From NCBI RefSeq assembly GCF_036170895.1, contig NZ_CP108036.1, positions 4,653,501 through 4,717,500 on the forward strand: DNA of 64,000 nt. Direction: 5' to 3'. The DNA is from Streptomyces erythrochromogenes. GTDB taxonomy: Bacteria > Actinomycetota > Actinomycetes > Streptomycetales > Streptomycetaceae. Made by a program: the position numbers and the translations under genes. The notes beneath the pieces were generated by a model that searched no databases, was not told the DNA's origin, and worked only from the letters and a program-made list of their open reading frames with translations. Shown here piece by piece: positions 7,743-16,496 of the stretch (the stretch's first letter is position 1; every line of letters starts with the position of its first letter).

Positions 7743-9520
7743 GCCGGCGGCCGCTGCGCATCGGCAACGCGTCCGGCTTCTACGGCGACCGCTTCAGCGC
7801 CCTGAGCGAGATGCTCACCGGCGGCCCGCTCGACGTGCTGACCGGGGACTACCTGGCCGAGCTGACCATGCTGATCCTGGGCCGGGACCGTCTGAAGAAC
7901 CCGGACCTCGGTTACGCCAAGACCTTCCTGCGCCAGCTGGAGGAGGGCCTCGGGCTCGCGCACGAGCGGGGCGTACGGATCGTCACGAACGCGGGCGGCC
8001 TGCATCCGGCCGGACTCGCCGACGCGGTACGGGCGCTGGCCGCCAAGGTGGGCGTGCCCGTATCCGTGGCCCACGTCGAGGGCGACGACCTCACCTCGCG
8101 CGAGGACGGCGCCCTGACGGCCAACGCCTACCTCGGCGGCGCCGGGATCACCGCCTGCCTGCGGGCCGGCGCGGACGTGGTCGTCACCGGCCGGGTCACG
8201 GACGCGGCGCTGGTCAGCGGCCCGGCGGCCTGGTGGTTCGACTGGACGCCCGAGGACCACGACCGGCTGGCGGGGGCGGTGGTCGCGGGCCACGTCCTGG
8301 AATGCGGCACGCAGGCCACCGGCGGCAACTACTCCTTCTTCACCGCCCACGACGTCCGGCGCCCCGGCTTCCCGCTCGCGGAGATCTCCGCGGACGGCTC
8401 GGCGGTCATCACCAAACACCCCGGAACCGGCGGAGCCGTCACCACCGGCACCGTCACCGCCCAACTCCTCTACGAGACCCAGGGCGTCCGCTACCTGGGC
8501 CCGGACGTGACCGCCCGCCTGGACACGGTCCGGCTGACCGACGACGGCGCCGACCGCGTGCGCATCTCGGGAGTGCGGGGGGAGCGCCCGCCGGCCTCCC
8601 TCAAGGTGGGCGTGACCCGGATCGGCGGCTGGCGCAACGAGGTGGTCTTCGTCCTGACCGGCCTGGACATCGAGGCGAAGGCCGAGCTGGTCCGGTCCCA
8701 GCTCGCCGAGACCCTGGAGGGCGTCGCCGACGCCGCCTGGACCCTGGCCCGTACCGACCACGCGGACGCCGACACGGAGGAGACGGCGAGCGCCCTGCTG
8801 CGCCTGGTGGTCCGCGACCCGTCCCCGGACCGGGTCGGCCGCGCCCTGACCTCGAAGGCCGTCGAGCTGGCCCTCGGCAGCTACCCGGGCTTCCACGTCT
8901 GCGCCCCACCCGGCCCGGCCCAGCCCTACGGGGTCTTCGCCTCGGCCTTCGTCCCCGCGGACGAGGTCCCGCACACCGCAGTCCTCCCGGACGGCGCCCG
9001 AGTACCAATGCCCGCCCCCACCCCGGCCCCGCCGGCGCAGCCCCCCGCACCCCCGGCCCCCGCACCGCCAGGCCCGCCGGCGTTTGAGGCGCGGGGGTCC
9101 GGGGGCGGAGCCCCCGAAGGGGTCGGGGGCGCAGCCCCCGCCGGGTCCGGGGCGGAGCCCCGGGAGACCGTCCGCGCCCCCCTCGGGGCGCTGGCCGGGG
9201 CCCGCAGCGGAGACAAGGGCGGCGACGCCAACGTCGGAGTCTGGGTCTGCTCCGGCCCCGCCTGGGCCTGGCTGCGCGACACCCTGACCGTCGACCGGTT
9301 CCAGGCCCTGCTCCCCGAGACCCGCGGCCTCGCCGTGCAGCGGCACGAACTCCCCGACCTCCGCGCCCTGAACTTCACCGTCACCGGGATCCTCGGCGAC
9401 GGCGTCGCCTCCGGCCACCGCTTCGACCCCCAGGCCAAGGCCCTCGGCGAATGGCTGCGCGCCCGCCACCTCGACATCCCCGCCCACCTGCTCCCGCCCC
9501 CGGAGGGGACCGGCCCATGA
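7739..9520 (+). CDS. AtuA-like protein (acyclic terpene utilisation family, DUF1446)
   Basis: 593 residues. The N-terminal DUF1446/AtuA domain begins RIGNASGFYGDRFSALSEML and has GGLHPAGLADAVRALAAKVG, ADVVVTGRVTDAALV and ECGTQATGGNYSFF. The C-terminal AtuA-like ferredoxin-fold domain contains LGALAGARSGDKGGDANVGV. AtuA is required in Pseudomonas for citronellol/geraniol (isoprenoid acyl-CoA) breakdown, but its chemistry is unsettled. Here it precedes a biotin-dependent carboxylase, as in atu/liu-type clusters. The Pro/Ala linker between the domains contains a translated copy of a GC-rich repeat that is otherwise intergenic (see 9074-9164). Start ATG 7739 overlaps the upstream stop. Confidence 0.85.
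   Translation: MSRRPLRIGNASGFYGDRFSALSEMLTGGPLDVLTGDYLAELTMLILGRDRLKNPDLGYAKTFLRQLEEGLGLAHERGVRIVTNAGGLHPAGLADAVRALAAKVGVPVSVAHVEGDDLTSREDGALTANAYLGGAGITACLRAGADVVVTGRVTDAALVSGPAAWWFDWTPEDHDRLAGAVVAGHVLECGTQATGGNYSFFTAHDVRRPGFPLAEISADGSAVITKHPGTGGAVTTGTVTAQLLYETQGVRYLGPDVTARLDTVRLTDDGADRVRISGVRGERPPASLKVGVTRIGGWRNEVVFVLTGLDIEAKAELVRSQLAETLEGVADAAWTLARTDHADADTEETASALLRLVVRDPSPDRVGRALTSKAVELALGSYPGFHVCAPPGPAQPYGVFASAFVPADEVPHTAVLPDGARVPMPAPTPAPPAQPPAPPAPAPPGPPAFEARGSGGGAPEGVGGAAPAGSGAEPRETVRAPLGALAGARSGDKGGDANVGVWVCSGPAWAWLRDTLTVDRFQALLPETRGLAVQRHELPDLRALNFTVTGILGDGVASGHRFDPQAKALGEWLRARHLDIPAHLLPPPEGTGP
9074..9164 (+). repeat. Intergenic-type GC-rich dyad repeat lying in frame inside the AtuA-like gene
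   Basis: The sequence GCCGGCGTTTGAGGCGCGGG is followed by GGGGGCGGAGCCCCC and further GGGGCGCAGCCCC dyads. It closely matches, on the opposite strand, the intergenic element at 29466-29545 (GCCGGCGATTGAGGCGCGGG). Here it is read through as part of the protein's interdomain linker. Confidence 0.75.
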
Positions 9521-11115
9521 CCCGCCTGCGCACCACCGTCGACCCCCAAGCCCCCGAGCACACCAGGGCCCGTACGGCCGCACTGGAGCGCCTCGACGCC
9601 CTCGACGCCGAGCACGCCAAGGCCCTGGAGGGCGGCGGGGACAAGTACACGGCCCGGCACAAGAAGCGCGGCAAGCTCCTGGCGCGCGAGCGCGTCGAGC
9701 TGCTCCTCGACCCCGACACCCCGTTCCTGGAGCTGTCGCCGCTCGCCGCCTGGGGCAGCGACTACCCCGTCGGCGCCTCCATGGTCACCGGCATCGGCAC
9801 GGTCGAGGGCGTCGAGTGCCTGGTCACCGCCAACGACCCCACCGTCCGCGGCGGCGCCAGCAACCCCTGGACGCTGAAGAAGGCGCTGCGGGCCAACGAG
9901 ATCGCCCGGCAGAACCGCCTCCCCGTCATCAGCCTCGTCGAGTCGGGCGGCGCCGACCTGCCCTCCCAGAAGGAGATCTTCATCCCGGGCGGCGCGATCT
10001 TCCGCGACCTCACCCGGCTCTCCGCCGAGGGCATCCCGACCGTCGCGGTCGTCTTCGGCAACTCCACCGCCGGAGGCGCGTACGTCCCCGGCATGTCCGA
10101 CCACACCGTCATGATCAAGGACCGCTCCAAGGTGTTCCTCGGCGGCCCGCCCCTGGTCAAGATGGCCACCGGGGAAGAGAGCGACGACGAGTCCCTCGGC
10201 GGGGCCGACATGCACGCCCGCACCTCCGGACTCGCCGACCACTACGCCCTCGACGAGTACGACGCCATCCGCCAGGCCCGCCGCATCGTGGCCCGCCTGA
10301 ACCACCGCAAACCCCACCAGGACCCGCCGAAGGCCGAGGAGCCCCTCTACGACCCGGAGGAACTCCTCGGGATCGTCCCGCCCGACCTGAAGACCCCCTT
10401 CGACCCCCGCGAGGTCATCGCCCGCATCGTCGACGCCTCCGACTTCGACGAGTTCAAGCCGCTCTACGGCAGCAGCCTCGTCACCGGATGGGCCACCCTC
10501 CACGGCTACCCGGTCGGCATCCTCGCCAACGCCCAGGGCGTGCTCTTCAGCGCCGAGTCCCAGAAGGCCGCGCAGTTCATCCAGCTCGCCAACCAGCGCG
10601 ACATCCCGCTCCTCTTCCTCCACAACACCACCGGCTACATGGTCGGCAAGGAGTACGAGCAGGGCGGCATCGTCAAACACGGCTCGATGATGATCAACGC
10701 CGTCTCCAACTCGAAGGTCCCGCACCTGTCCGTGCTCATCGGCGCCAGCTACGGCGCCGGCCACTACGGCATGTGCGGCCGCGCCTACGAGCCCCGGTTC
10801 CTCTTCGCCTGGCCCAGCGCCAAGTCCGCCGTCATGGGCCCCCAGCAGCTCGCCGGAGTCCTCTCCATCGTGTCCCGGCAGTCCGCCGCCGCCAAGGGAC
10901 TCCCGTACGACGAGGAACAGGACGCCGGGATGCGCGCCTTCGTCGAGGCGCAGATCGAGTCCGAGTCCCTCCCCATGTTCCTGTCCGGGCGGCTGTACGA
11001 CGACGGGGTCATCGACCCGCGCGACACCCGTACCGTCCTCGGCCTGTGCCTGTCGGCCGTCCACAACGCCCCCGTCGAGGGCGCCCGTGGCGGCTTCGGC
11101 GTCTTCCGGATGTGA
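9517..11115 (+). CDS. Acyl-CoA carboxylase beta subunit (carboxyltransferase; methylcrotonyl/geranyl-CoA carboxylase type)
   Basis: 532 residues with both carboxyltransferase halves. The N-terminal half has TANDPTVRGGASNPWTLKK and GGAIFRDLTRLSAEGIPTVA; the C-terminal half has FLHNTTGYMVGKEYEQGGI and GASYGAGHYGMCGRAYEP. The sequence resembles MccB/AtuC/LiuB more than propionyl-CoA carboxylase. The subunit transfers carboxyl from biotin to the acyl-CoA in the cytoplasm and pairs with the alpha subunit directly downstream. With an AtuA-like neighbour, the substrate could be geranyl-CoA-like or 3-methylcrotonyl-CoA; no HMG-CoA lyase gene lies nearby, which weakens a plain leucine-pathway reading. 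The ATG overlaps the AtuA stop by four bases. Confidence 0.92.
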   Translation: MTRLRTTVDPQAPEHTRARTAALERLDALDAEHAKALEGGGDKYTARHKKRGKLLARERVELLLDPDTPFLELSPLAAWGSDYPVGASMVTGIGTVEGVECLVTANDPTVRGGASNPWTLKKALRANEIARQNRLPVISLVESGGADLPSQKEIFIPGGAIFRDLTRLSAEGIPTVAVVFGNSTAGGAYVPGMSDHTVMIKDRSKVFLGGPPLVKMATGEESDDESLGGADMHARTSGLADHYALDEYDAIRQARRIVARLNHRKPHQDPPKAEEPLYDPEELLGIVPPDLKTPFDPREVIARIVDASDFDEFKPLYGSSLVTGWATLHGYPVGILANAQGVLFSAESQKAAQFIQLANQRDIPLLFLHNTTGYMVGKEYEQGGIVKHGSMMINAVSNSKVPHLSVLIGASYGAGHYGMCGRAYEPRFLFAWPSAKSAVMGPQQLAGVLSIVSRQSAAAKGLPYDEEQDAGMRAFVEAQIESESLPMFLSGRLYDDGVIDPRDTRTVLGLCLSAVHNAPVEGARGGFGVFRM

Positions 11116-11123
11116 GCCCGCAC

Positions 11124-13034
11124 ATGACGAACCTGACCTCCCTCCTCGTCGCCAACCGGGGCGAGATCGCCGTACGGATCTTCCGCACGGCCCGAGACCT
11201 GGGCCTGGCCACCGTCGCCGTCCACTCCGACCCGGACGCCGACGCCCTGCACGTCCGTGCCGCCGACGCAGCCGTACGGCTGCCGGGCGCGGCCCCCGCC
11301 GACACCTACCTGCGCGGCGACCTGGTCATCAAGGCCGCGCTCGCCGCCGGAGCCGACGCCGTCCACCCCGGCTACGGCTTCCTCTCCGAGAACGCCGACT
11401 TCGCCCGCCAGGTCCAGGACTCCGGCCTGACCTGGATCGGCCCGCCCCCCGAGGCCATCGAGGCCATGGCCTCAAAGACCCGGGCCAAGGAACTCATGCG
11501 CGCCGCCGGCGTCCCGCTCCTCGACCCCGTCGACCCGGCCACCGCCACCCCCGCCGACCTGCCCCTCCTGCTCAAGGCGGCCGCGGGCGGAGGCGGCCGC
11601 GGCATGCGCGTGGTCCGCGACCTGGACGCCCTCAAGGAGGCCCTCCACGCCGCGTCCGCCGAGGCGGCCTCCGCGTTCGGCGACGGCGAGGTCTTCGCCG
11701 AGCCCTACGTGGAGCGCGGCCGCCACGTCGAGGTGCAGATCCTCGCCGACGCCCACGGCACCGTCTGGGCCCTCGGCACCCGCGACTGCTCCCTCCAGCG
11801 CCGCCACCAGAAGGTGATCGAGGAGGCCCCCGCGCCCGGCCTGCCGGAACCGCTGCGCGAGAGCCTCCACGCCGCCGCCGTCGCCGCGGCCCGCGCCGTC
11901 TCCTACCGGGGAGCGGGCACCGTCGAGTTCCTCGTCACCGCCGACGGACGGCCCTACTTCCTGGAGATGAACACCCGCCTCCAGGTCGAACACCCCGTCA
12001 CCGAAGCCGTCTTCGGCCTCGACCTCGTCGCCCTCCAACTGCGCGTCGCCGAGGGCGAAGCCCTGCCCCCGGCGCCCCCCGAGCCCAGCGGCCACGCCGT
12101 CGAGGCCCGCCTCTACGCCGAGGACCCCGCCCAGGACTGGCGCCCCCAGACCGGCGTCCTGCACACCCTCGACATCCCCGGCCGGGTCCGCGTCGACACC
12201 GGCTTCACCGGCGGAGACACCGTCGGCATCCACTACGACCCCATGCTCACCAAGGTCGTCGCACACGCCCCCACCCGCGCCGAAGCCGTACGCGCCCTCG
12301 CCCACGCCCTCGCCGGAGCCCGCATCCACGGGCTCACCACCAACCGCGCACTCCTCGTCGGCTCCCTGCGCCACCCGGAGTTCACCGCCGCACAGCTCGA
12401 CACCGGCTTCTACGAGCGCCACCTCGCCGCCCTCACCGAGACGACCCCGGACGCCGGCACCGCCGCCCTCGCCGCCGCCCTCGCCGAGGCCGCCCCCGCC
12501 CCGGACGCGCCCCTCGCCGCCCGCCTCGGCGGCTGGCGCAACCTCCGCTCCCAGCCGCAGACCCGCCGCTACACCGCCGCCGGCACCGAGTACGAGGTCC
12601 AGTACCACCCCGTCGACCACCCCGGCGTGCGAGTCCTGTCGGCCGAACGGCACCTCGTCACCCTCGAAGTCGACGGCATCCGGCGGATGTTCCACGTGAA
12701 ACGAAATTCGAACAGCACCGAGGTCTACGTCGACTCCCCGCTCGGAGCCCACACCCTCACCCCCGTACCCCGGTTCCCGGACCCCCAGGACCGCACCGAA
12801 CCGGGCTCCCTGCTCGCCCCCATGCCCGGCACCGTCGTCCGCGTCGCCGAGGGCCTCGCCCCCGGCAGCCCCGTCACCGCCGGGCAGCCCCTGCTCTGGC
12901 TGGAGGCCATGAAGATGGAGCACCGCATCCTCGCTCCGGCCTCCGGCACGCTCACCGCGCTCCACGCCGTCACCGGCCAACAGGTCGAGTACGGCGCCCT
13001 GCTCGCCGTAGTCCAGGAGGAACCGCAGTCATGA
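11124..13034 (+). CDS. Acyl-CoA carboxylase alpha subunit (biotin carboxylase + biotin carboxyl carrier)
   Basis: 636 residues. Biotin carboxylase N-terminal part: LLVANRGEIAVRIFRTA, HPGYGFLSENADFA. ATP-grasp part: KAAAGGGGRGMRVV and FLEMNTRLQVEHPVTE. C-terminal region GWRNLRSQPQTRRYTA resembles the BT linker of methylcrotonyl-CoA carboxylases. The biotinyl domain ends the protein with EAMKMEH, the biotinylated lysine being about Lys597. It uses ATP and bicarbonate to carboxylate its own biotin for the beta subunit. The start ATG 11124 lies 8 bases after the beta stop; the 3' end overlaps the dehydrogenase by ATGA. Confidence 0.94.
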   Translation: MTNLTSLLVANRGEIAVRIFRTARDLGLATVAVHSDPDADALHVRAADAAVRLPGAAPADTYLRGDLVIKAALAAGADAVHPGYGFLSENADFARQVQDSGLTWIGPPPEAIEAMASKTRAKELMRAAGVPLLDPVDPATATPADLPLLLKAAAGGGGRGMRVVRDLDALKEALHAASAEAASAFGDGEVFAEPYVERGRHVEVQILADAHGTVWALGTRDCSLQRRHQKVIEEAPAPGLPEPLRESLHAAAVAAARAVSYRGAGTVEFLVTADGRPYFLEMNTRLQVEHPVTEAVFGLDLVALQLRVAEGEALPPAPPEPSGHAVEARLYAEDPAQDWRPQTGVLHTLDIPGRVRVDTGFTGGDTVGIHYDPMLTKVVAHAPTRAEAVRALAHALAGARIHGLTTNRALLVGSLRHPEFTAAQLDTGFYERHLAALTETTPDAGTAALAAALAEAAPAPDAPLAARLGGWRNLRSQPQTRRYTAAGTEYEVQYHPVDHPGVRVLSAERHLVTLEVDGIRRMFHVKRNSNSTEVYVDSPLGAHTLTPVPRFPDPQDRTEPGSLLAPMPGTVVRVAEGLAPGSPVTAGQPLLWLEAMKMEHRILAPASGTLTALHAVTGQQVEYGALLAVVQEEPQS

Positions 13035-14191
13035 GCTCCACCATCGAGTCCGCCGAACACAAGGCCCTGCGCACCGCCGTCACCGCCCTCGGACAGCGCT
13101 ACGGCCGCGAGTACCTCACCCGCGTCGCCCGCGAGGGCGGCCACCCCGACGAACTGTGGGCCGACGCCGCGAAGCTCGGCTACCTCGGCGTCAACCTCCC
13201 CGAGGAATACGGCGGCGGAGGCGGCGGCATCGCCGAACTGGCCATCGTCCTCGAAGAACTGGGCGCGGCCGGCTGTCCCCTGCTCATGATGGTCGTCTCG
13301 CCCGCCATCTGCGGCACGGTCATCGCCCGCTTCGGCACCGACGACCAGAAGCGGACCTGGCTCCCCGGCCTCGCCGACGGCAGCCGCACCATGGCCTTCG
13401 GCATCACCGAACCGGACGCCGGATCCAACTCCCACCGGATCACCACCACGGCCCGCCGCGACGGCGACGACTGGATCCTCACCGGCCGCAAGGTCTTCAT
13501 CTCCGGCGTCGACATCGCCGACGCCACCCTCATCGTCGGCCGCACCGAAGACGCCCGCAGCGGCCGCCTCAAGCCCTGCCTGTTCATCGTCCCGCGCGAC
13601 ACCCCGGGCTTCGGCCGCTCGGTCATAGACATGGAACTGCAGGCGGCGGAGAAGCAGTTCGAACTGACCCTGGACGAGGTCCGCCTGCCCTCCTCCGCCC
13701 TGGTCGGCGACGAGGACGCCGGCCTCCTCCAGCTCTTCGCGGGCCTCAACCCCGAACGCATCATGACCGCCGCCTTCGCCATCGGCATGGGCCGCTACGC
13801 CCTCGCCCGCGCCATCGGGTACGCGAAGACCCGCCAGGTGTGGAAGGAGCCGATCGGAGCCCATCAGGCCGTGGCCCACCCGCTGGCCCAGGCCCACATC
13901 GAACTGGAACTGGCCCGCCTCATGACCCAGAAGGCGGCCGCGCTGTACGACGCGGGCGACGACATGGGCGCGGGCGAAGCCGCGAACATGGCGAAGTACG
14001 CCGCGGGCGAGGCCTGCGTCCGCGCGGTGGACCAGTCCGTCCACACCCTCGGCGGCAACGGCCTCACCCGCGAATACGGCCTGGGCTCCCTCATCACCGC
14101 CTCCCGCGTAGCCCGCATCGCCCCGGTCAGCCGCGAGATGATCCTCAACTTCATCTCCCACCAAACGCTCGGCCTCCCCAAGTCCTACTGA
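13031..14191 (+). CDS. Acyl-CoA dehydrogenase
   Basis: 386 residues, full length for the family. N-terminal helical domain (LGVNLPEEYGGGGGGIAEL), middle beta domain (MAFGITEPDAGSNSHRI and ITGRKVFISG-type FAD contacts), and C-terminal helices with MTAAFAIGMGRYALARAIGYAKTR, then HTLGGNGLTREYGL near the end. The enzyme oxidises an acyl-CoA to the 2-enoyl-CoA with FAD, passing electrons to ETF. In this operon it would supply the unsaturated substrate of the carboxylase. It is translationally coupled to the alpha subunit (ATGA overlap). The following gene is separated by 837 bases of repeats. Confidence 0.92.
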   Translation: MSSTIESAEHKALRTAVTALGQRYGREYLTRVAREGGHPDELWADAAKLGYLGVNLPEEYGGGGGGIAELAIVLEELGAAGCPLLMMVVSPAICGTVIARFGTDDQKRTWLPGLADGSRTMAFGITEPDAGSNSHRITTTARRDGDDWILTGRKVFISGVDIADATLIVGRTEDARSGRLKPCLFIVPRDTPGFGRSVIDMELQAAEKQFELTLDEVRLPSSALVGDEDAGLLQLFAGLNPERIMTAAFAIGMGRYALARAIGYAKTRQVWKEPIGAHQAVAHPLAQAHIELELARLMTQKAAALYDAGDDMGAGEAANMAKYAAGEACVRAVDQSVHTLGGNGLTREYGLGSLITASRVARIAPVSREMILNFISHQTLGLPKSY

Positions 14192-15028
14192 CCCTGTGGG
14201 CGGCTCGGCGGGATCGGATCGGGGCCGCCACCGGGCCCCTGCGGGGTGCCCTGCGGGCGGCTCGGCGGGATCGGAGCGGGTCCGCCGCCGGGGTGTCTCC
14301 TCGGCTCGGCCGGGCCCCTGCGGGGTGCTCGGCGGGGCGGGGTCGGTCCGGTCGGGGAGTGGGGCCGCCGCCGGGGTGTCTCCTCGGCTCGGCCGGGCCC
14401 CTGCGGGGTGCTCGGCGGGGCGGGGTCGGTCCGTTCGGGGAGTGGGGCCGCCGCCGGGGTGTCTCCTCGGCTCGGCCGGGCCCCTGCGGGGTGTTCGGCG
14501 GGGCGGGGTCGGTCCGTTCGGGGAGTGGGGCCGCCGCCGGGGTGTCTCCTCGGCTCGGCGCGTGCGGGGTGTCTCGGCCGTACCCGGTGGTCGCGCGCTC
14601 GTCCTGCGGGGACACCCCGCCACGTCCCCACTCCCCTCGGCCCCGGACACGCAAAGGGGATCCCTGGCACTTCCGGAGCGCTGCCGTGGGGTGGGGACAC
14701 GCAGGAGGGTCCCCGCAGGACGAGCGCGCAACCCAGGCCGCCCGGCCGCGACACACCCGCACGCGCCGAGCCGAGGAGACCCTCGTGCGGGGCACCACCC
14801 CACCCCCACACACCGCCAAGCCCCCCGCAGGGGCACCCCACCCCGTACACCGCCAAGCCCCCCGCAGGGGCACCGCACATCGCCGAGCCCCCGCAGGGGT
14901 ACCGCAGGGGTACCGCCGGGGTCGGGGCGCAGCCCCACCCCGGATACCGCCAAGCTCCCCGCAGGGGACACCGCATAACCTCGCCCCGGAGGACCCCGCC
15001 CCACCCCGCCCACCGCTCCGGAGGAGCC
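14192..15028. repeat. Repeat-rich spacer: 83-bp tandem repeats and a roughly 75-bp-arm inverted repeat
   Basis: About four tandem units of 83 bp run from 14200 to 14560 (GTGTCTCC recurs at 14294, 14377, 14460 and 14543), each containing GCCGGGCCCCTGCGGGGTG. The last unit flows into an inverted repeat whose arms are about 14541-14615 and 14709-14787 (CGCGCTCGTCCTGCGGGGA opposite TCCCCGCAGGACGAGCGCG), with a nested loop. A third part (14805-14970) repeats ACCGCCAAGCCCCCCGCAGG-type units. No credible coding sequence was seen. It splits an otherwise tightly packed operon. Confidence 0.85.
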
Positions 15029-15766
15029 ATGGCCACACCCGTCCACGCCACAACGGCGGCCGGAGTCACCACCCTCACCCTCGACTCCCCGGCCAACCGC
15101 AACGCGCTCTCCGCGGAGCTCGTCGCCGAGCTCCGCGCCGCCCTCGCCGCGGCCGCCGGGGACCCGGCCGTGCGCGCCGTCGTGCTCACGCACACCGGCT
15201 CCACCTTCTGCTCCGGCGCCGACCTCAAGTCCCCGTCCGCCCCGGCCGACTTCGTGGCCCTGCTCCGCGAGATCGCCGAGCTGCCCCAGCCCGTCGTCGC
15301 CCGCGTCACGGGCCACGTCCGGGCCGGCGGCCTCGGCCTGCTCGGCGTCTGCGACATCGCCGCCGCCGGCCCGCAGTCCTCGTACGCCTTCACGGAGACG
15401 CACCTGGGCGTGGTCCCCGCCGTCATCTCCGCGCCGCTCCTGCCCCGCCTCGACCCGCGCGCCGCAGCCCGCTACTTCCTGACCGCCGAGGCGTTCGACG
15501 CCGCCGAGGCCGCACGGATCGGCCTGCTCACCCTCCACGGGGAGGACGTCGACGAGACCCTCGCCCCCGTCCTCGCGGGCCTGCGCAAGGCCGGCCCGCA
15601 GGCGCTCGCCGCGACCAAGCGACTGGTCACCGCACCCGTGCGCGCGGCCCTCGCGCAGGACGGCGCCGCCCTCACCGAACTGTCCGCGCACCACTTCGGC
15701 TCCGCCGAGGCCCGCGAGGGCATCACCGCCCGCTTCGAGCGCCGGGACCCGTCATGGGCACTGTGA
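15029..15766 (+). CDS. Enoyl-CoA hydratase/isomerase (LiuC-like)
   Basis: 245 residues, crotonase fold. It has LDSPANRNALSAELVAEL, the oxyanion-hole region TFCSGADLKSP, then ARVTGHVRAGGLGLLGVCDI, and FTETHLGVVPAVISAPLLP. The Glu of TETHLG fits the first catalytic glutamate of hydratases, while the second position is not Glu. The strong site GGAGGAG precedes ATG 15029. It would hydrate the carboxylated enoyl-CoA made by the upstream enzymes. The stop overlaps the TetR start by 13 bases, so enzyme and regulator are co-translated. The long repeat block upstream may uncouple it from the dehydrogenase. Confidence 0.88.
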   Translation: MATPVHATTAAGVTTLTLDSPANRNALSAELVAELRAALAAAAGDPAVRAVVLTHTGSTFCSGADLKSPSAPADFVALLREIAELPQPVVARVTGHVRAGGLGLLGVCDIAAAGPQSSYAFTETHLGVVPAVISAPLLPRLDPRAAARYFLTAEAFDAAEAARIGLLTLHGEDVDETLAPVLAGLRKAGPQALAATKRLVTAPVRAALAQDGAALTELSAHHFGSAEAREGITARFERRDPSWAL

Positions 15767-16392
15767 CCGGCGGCGCCACGGGCCCGACGGGCGCCACAGC
15801 CACGGCAGCCACCGCCACCGGCCCCAAGCAGGCGCGCAGCCGCGTCACCCGCCGCCACCTCCTGGAGGCGGCCGTGTCCTGCCTGGCCGAGCACGGCTGG
15901 GCCGGCTCGACCGTCTCCGTCGTCGCCGAACGCGCCGGCGTCTCCCGCGGAGCCGCCCAGCACCACTTCCCGACCCGCGAGGACCTGTTCACCGCCGCCG
16001 TCGAGTACGTCGCCGAGGAGCGCTCCACCGCCCTGCGCGACCTCTTCCACGCTGGCCCGGCCGCCCGCCCGGCCGTCGTGGAGGCGCTGGTGGACCTGTA
16101 CACGGGCGCCCTCTTCCGGGCCGCGCTCCAGTTGTGGGTCGCCGCCTCCAACGAGGAGCAGCTGCGCCCGCGGGTCACCGAGCTGGAGGCCCGGGTCGGC
16201 CGCGAGACCCACCGCATCGCCGTCGAGCTGCTGGGCGCCGACGAGTCCGTACCGGGCGTACGGGAGACCGTGCAGGGCCTCCTCGACATGGCCCGCGGCC
16301 TGGGGCTGGCGAACGTCCTGACCGACGACGCGGCCCGCCGGGCCCGTGTCGTGGCCCAGTGGTCGCGCATCCTCGACGCGGCTCTCGGCTGA
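15754..16392 (+). CDS. TetR/AcrR-family transcriptional regulator
   Basis: 212 residues. After a Thr/Ala/Gly-rich N-terminal extension (about 25 residues), the helix-turn-helix is clear: LLEAAVSCLAEHGWAGSTVS, then VAERAGVSRGAAQHHFPTRE. The C-terminal ligand domain is variable. It is encoded at the end of the acyl-CoA operon, overlapping the hydratase gene by 13 bases, which fits local autoregulation by an acyl-CoA or free acid ligand. The candidate operator is CAAGCGTGCTTG at 6755-6766. It is also the only TetR gene in the window, so it cannot be excluded as the regulator of the CTGACG-N3-CGTCAG sites. Confidence 0.88.
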   Translation: MGTVTGGATGPTGATATAATATGPKQARSRVTRRHLLEAAVSCLAEHGWAGSTVSVVAERAGVSRGAAQHHFPTREDLFTAAVEYVAEERSTALRDLFHAGPAARPAVVEALVDLYTGALFRAALQLWVAASNEEQLRPRVTELEARVGRETHRIAVELLGADESVPGVRETVQGLLDMARGLGLANVLTDDAARRARVVAQWSRILDAALG

Positions 16393-16473
16393 GCCCGCTC
16401 AGCCGAGACGCGGACGCGGACGCGGCGAACAGCAGCGCGCCGCGCCCCGGGGGAGTCCGGGACGCGGCGCCCC
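16384..16473. terminator. Bidirectional terminator hairpins between TetR (+) and citrate synthase (-)
   Basis: A perfect 10-bp stem with a CCCG loop (16384-16393 with 16398-16407) overlaps the TetR stop codon. It is followed by a second GC-rich inverted repeat at about 16437-16471. No U-tract is present, as is common in Streptomyces. Confidence 0.6.
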
Positions 16474-16496
16474 GCGGTGGCGGTCGGCCGGGCCGG

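Noticed and set aside
14196..14978. 260- to 1078-codon ORFs across the 83-bp repeats
   Set aside because: Periodic Gly/Arg/Pro peptides generated by tandem DNA repeats; no start signal and no domain.
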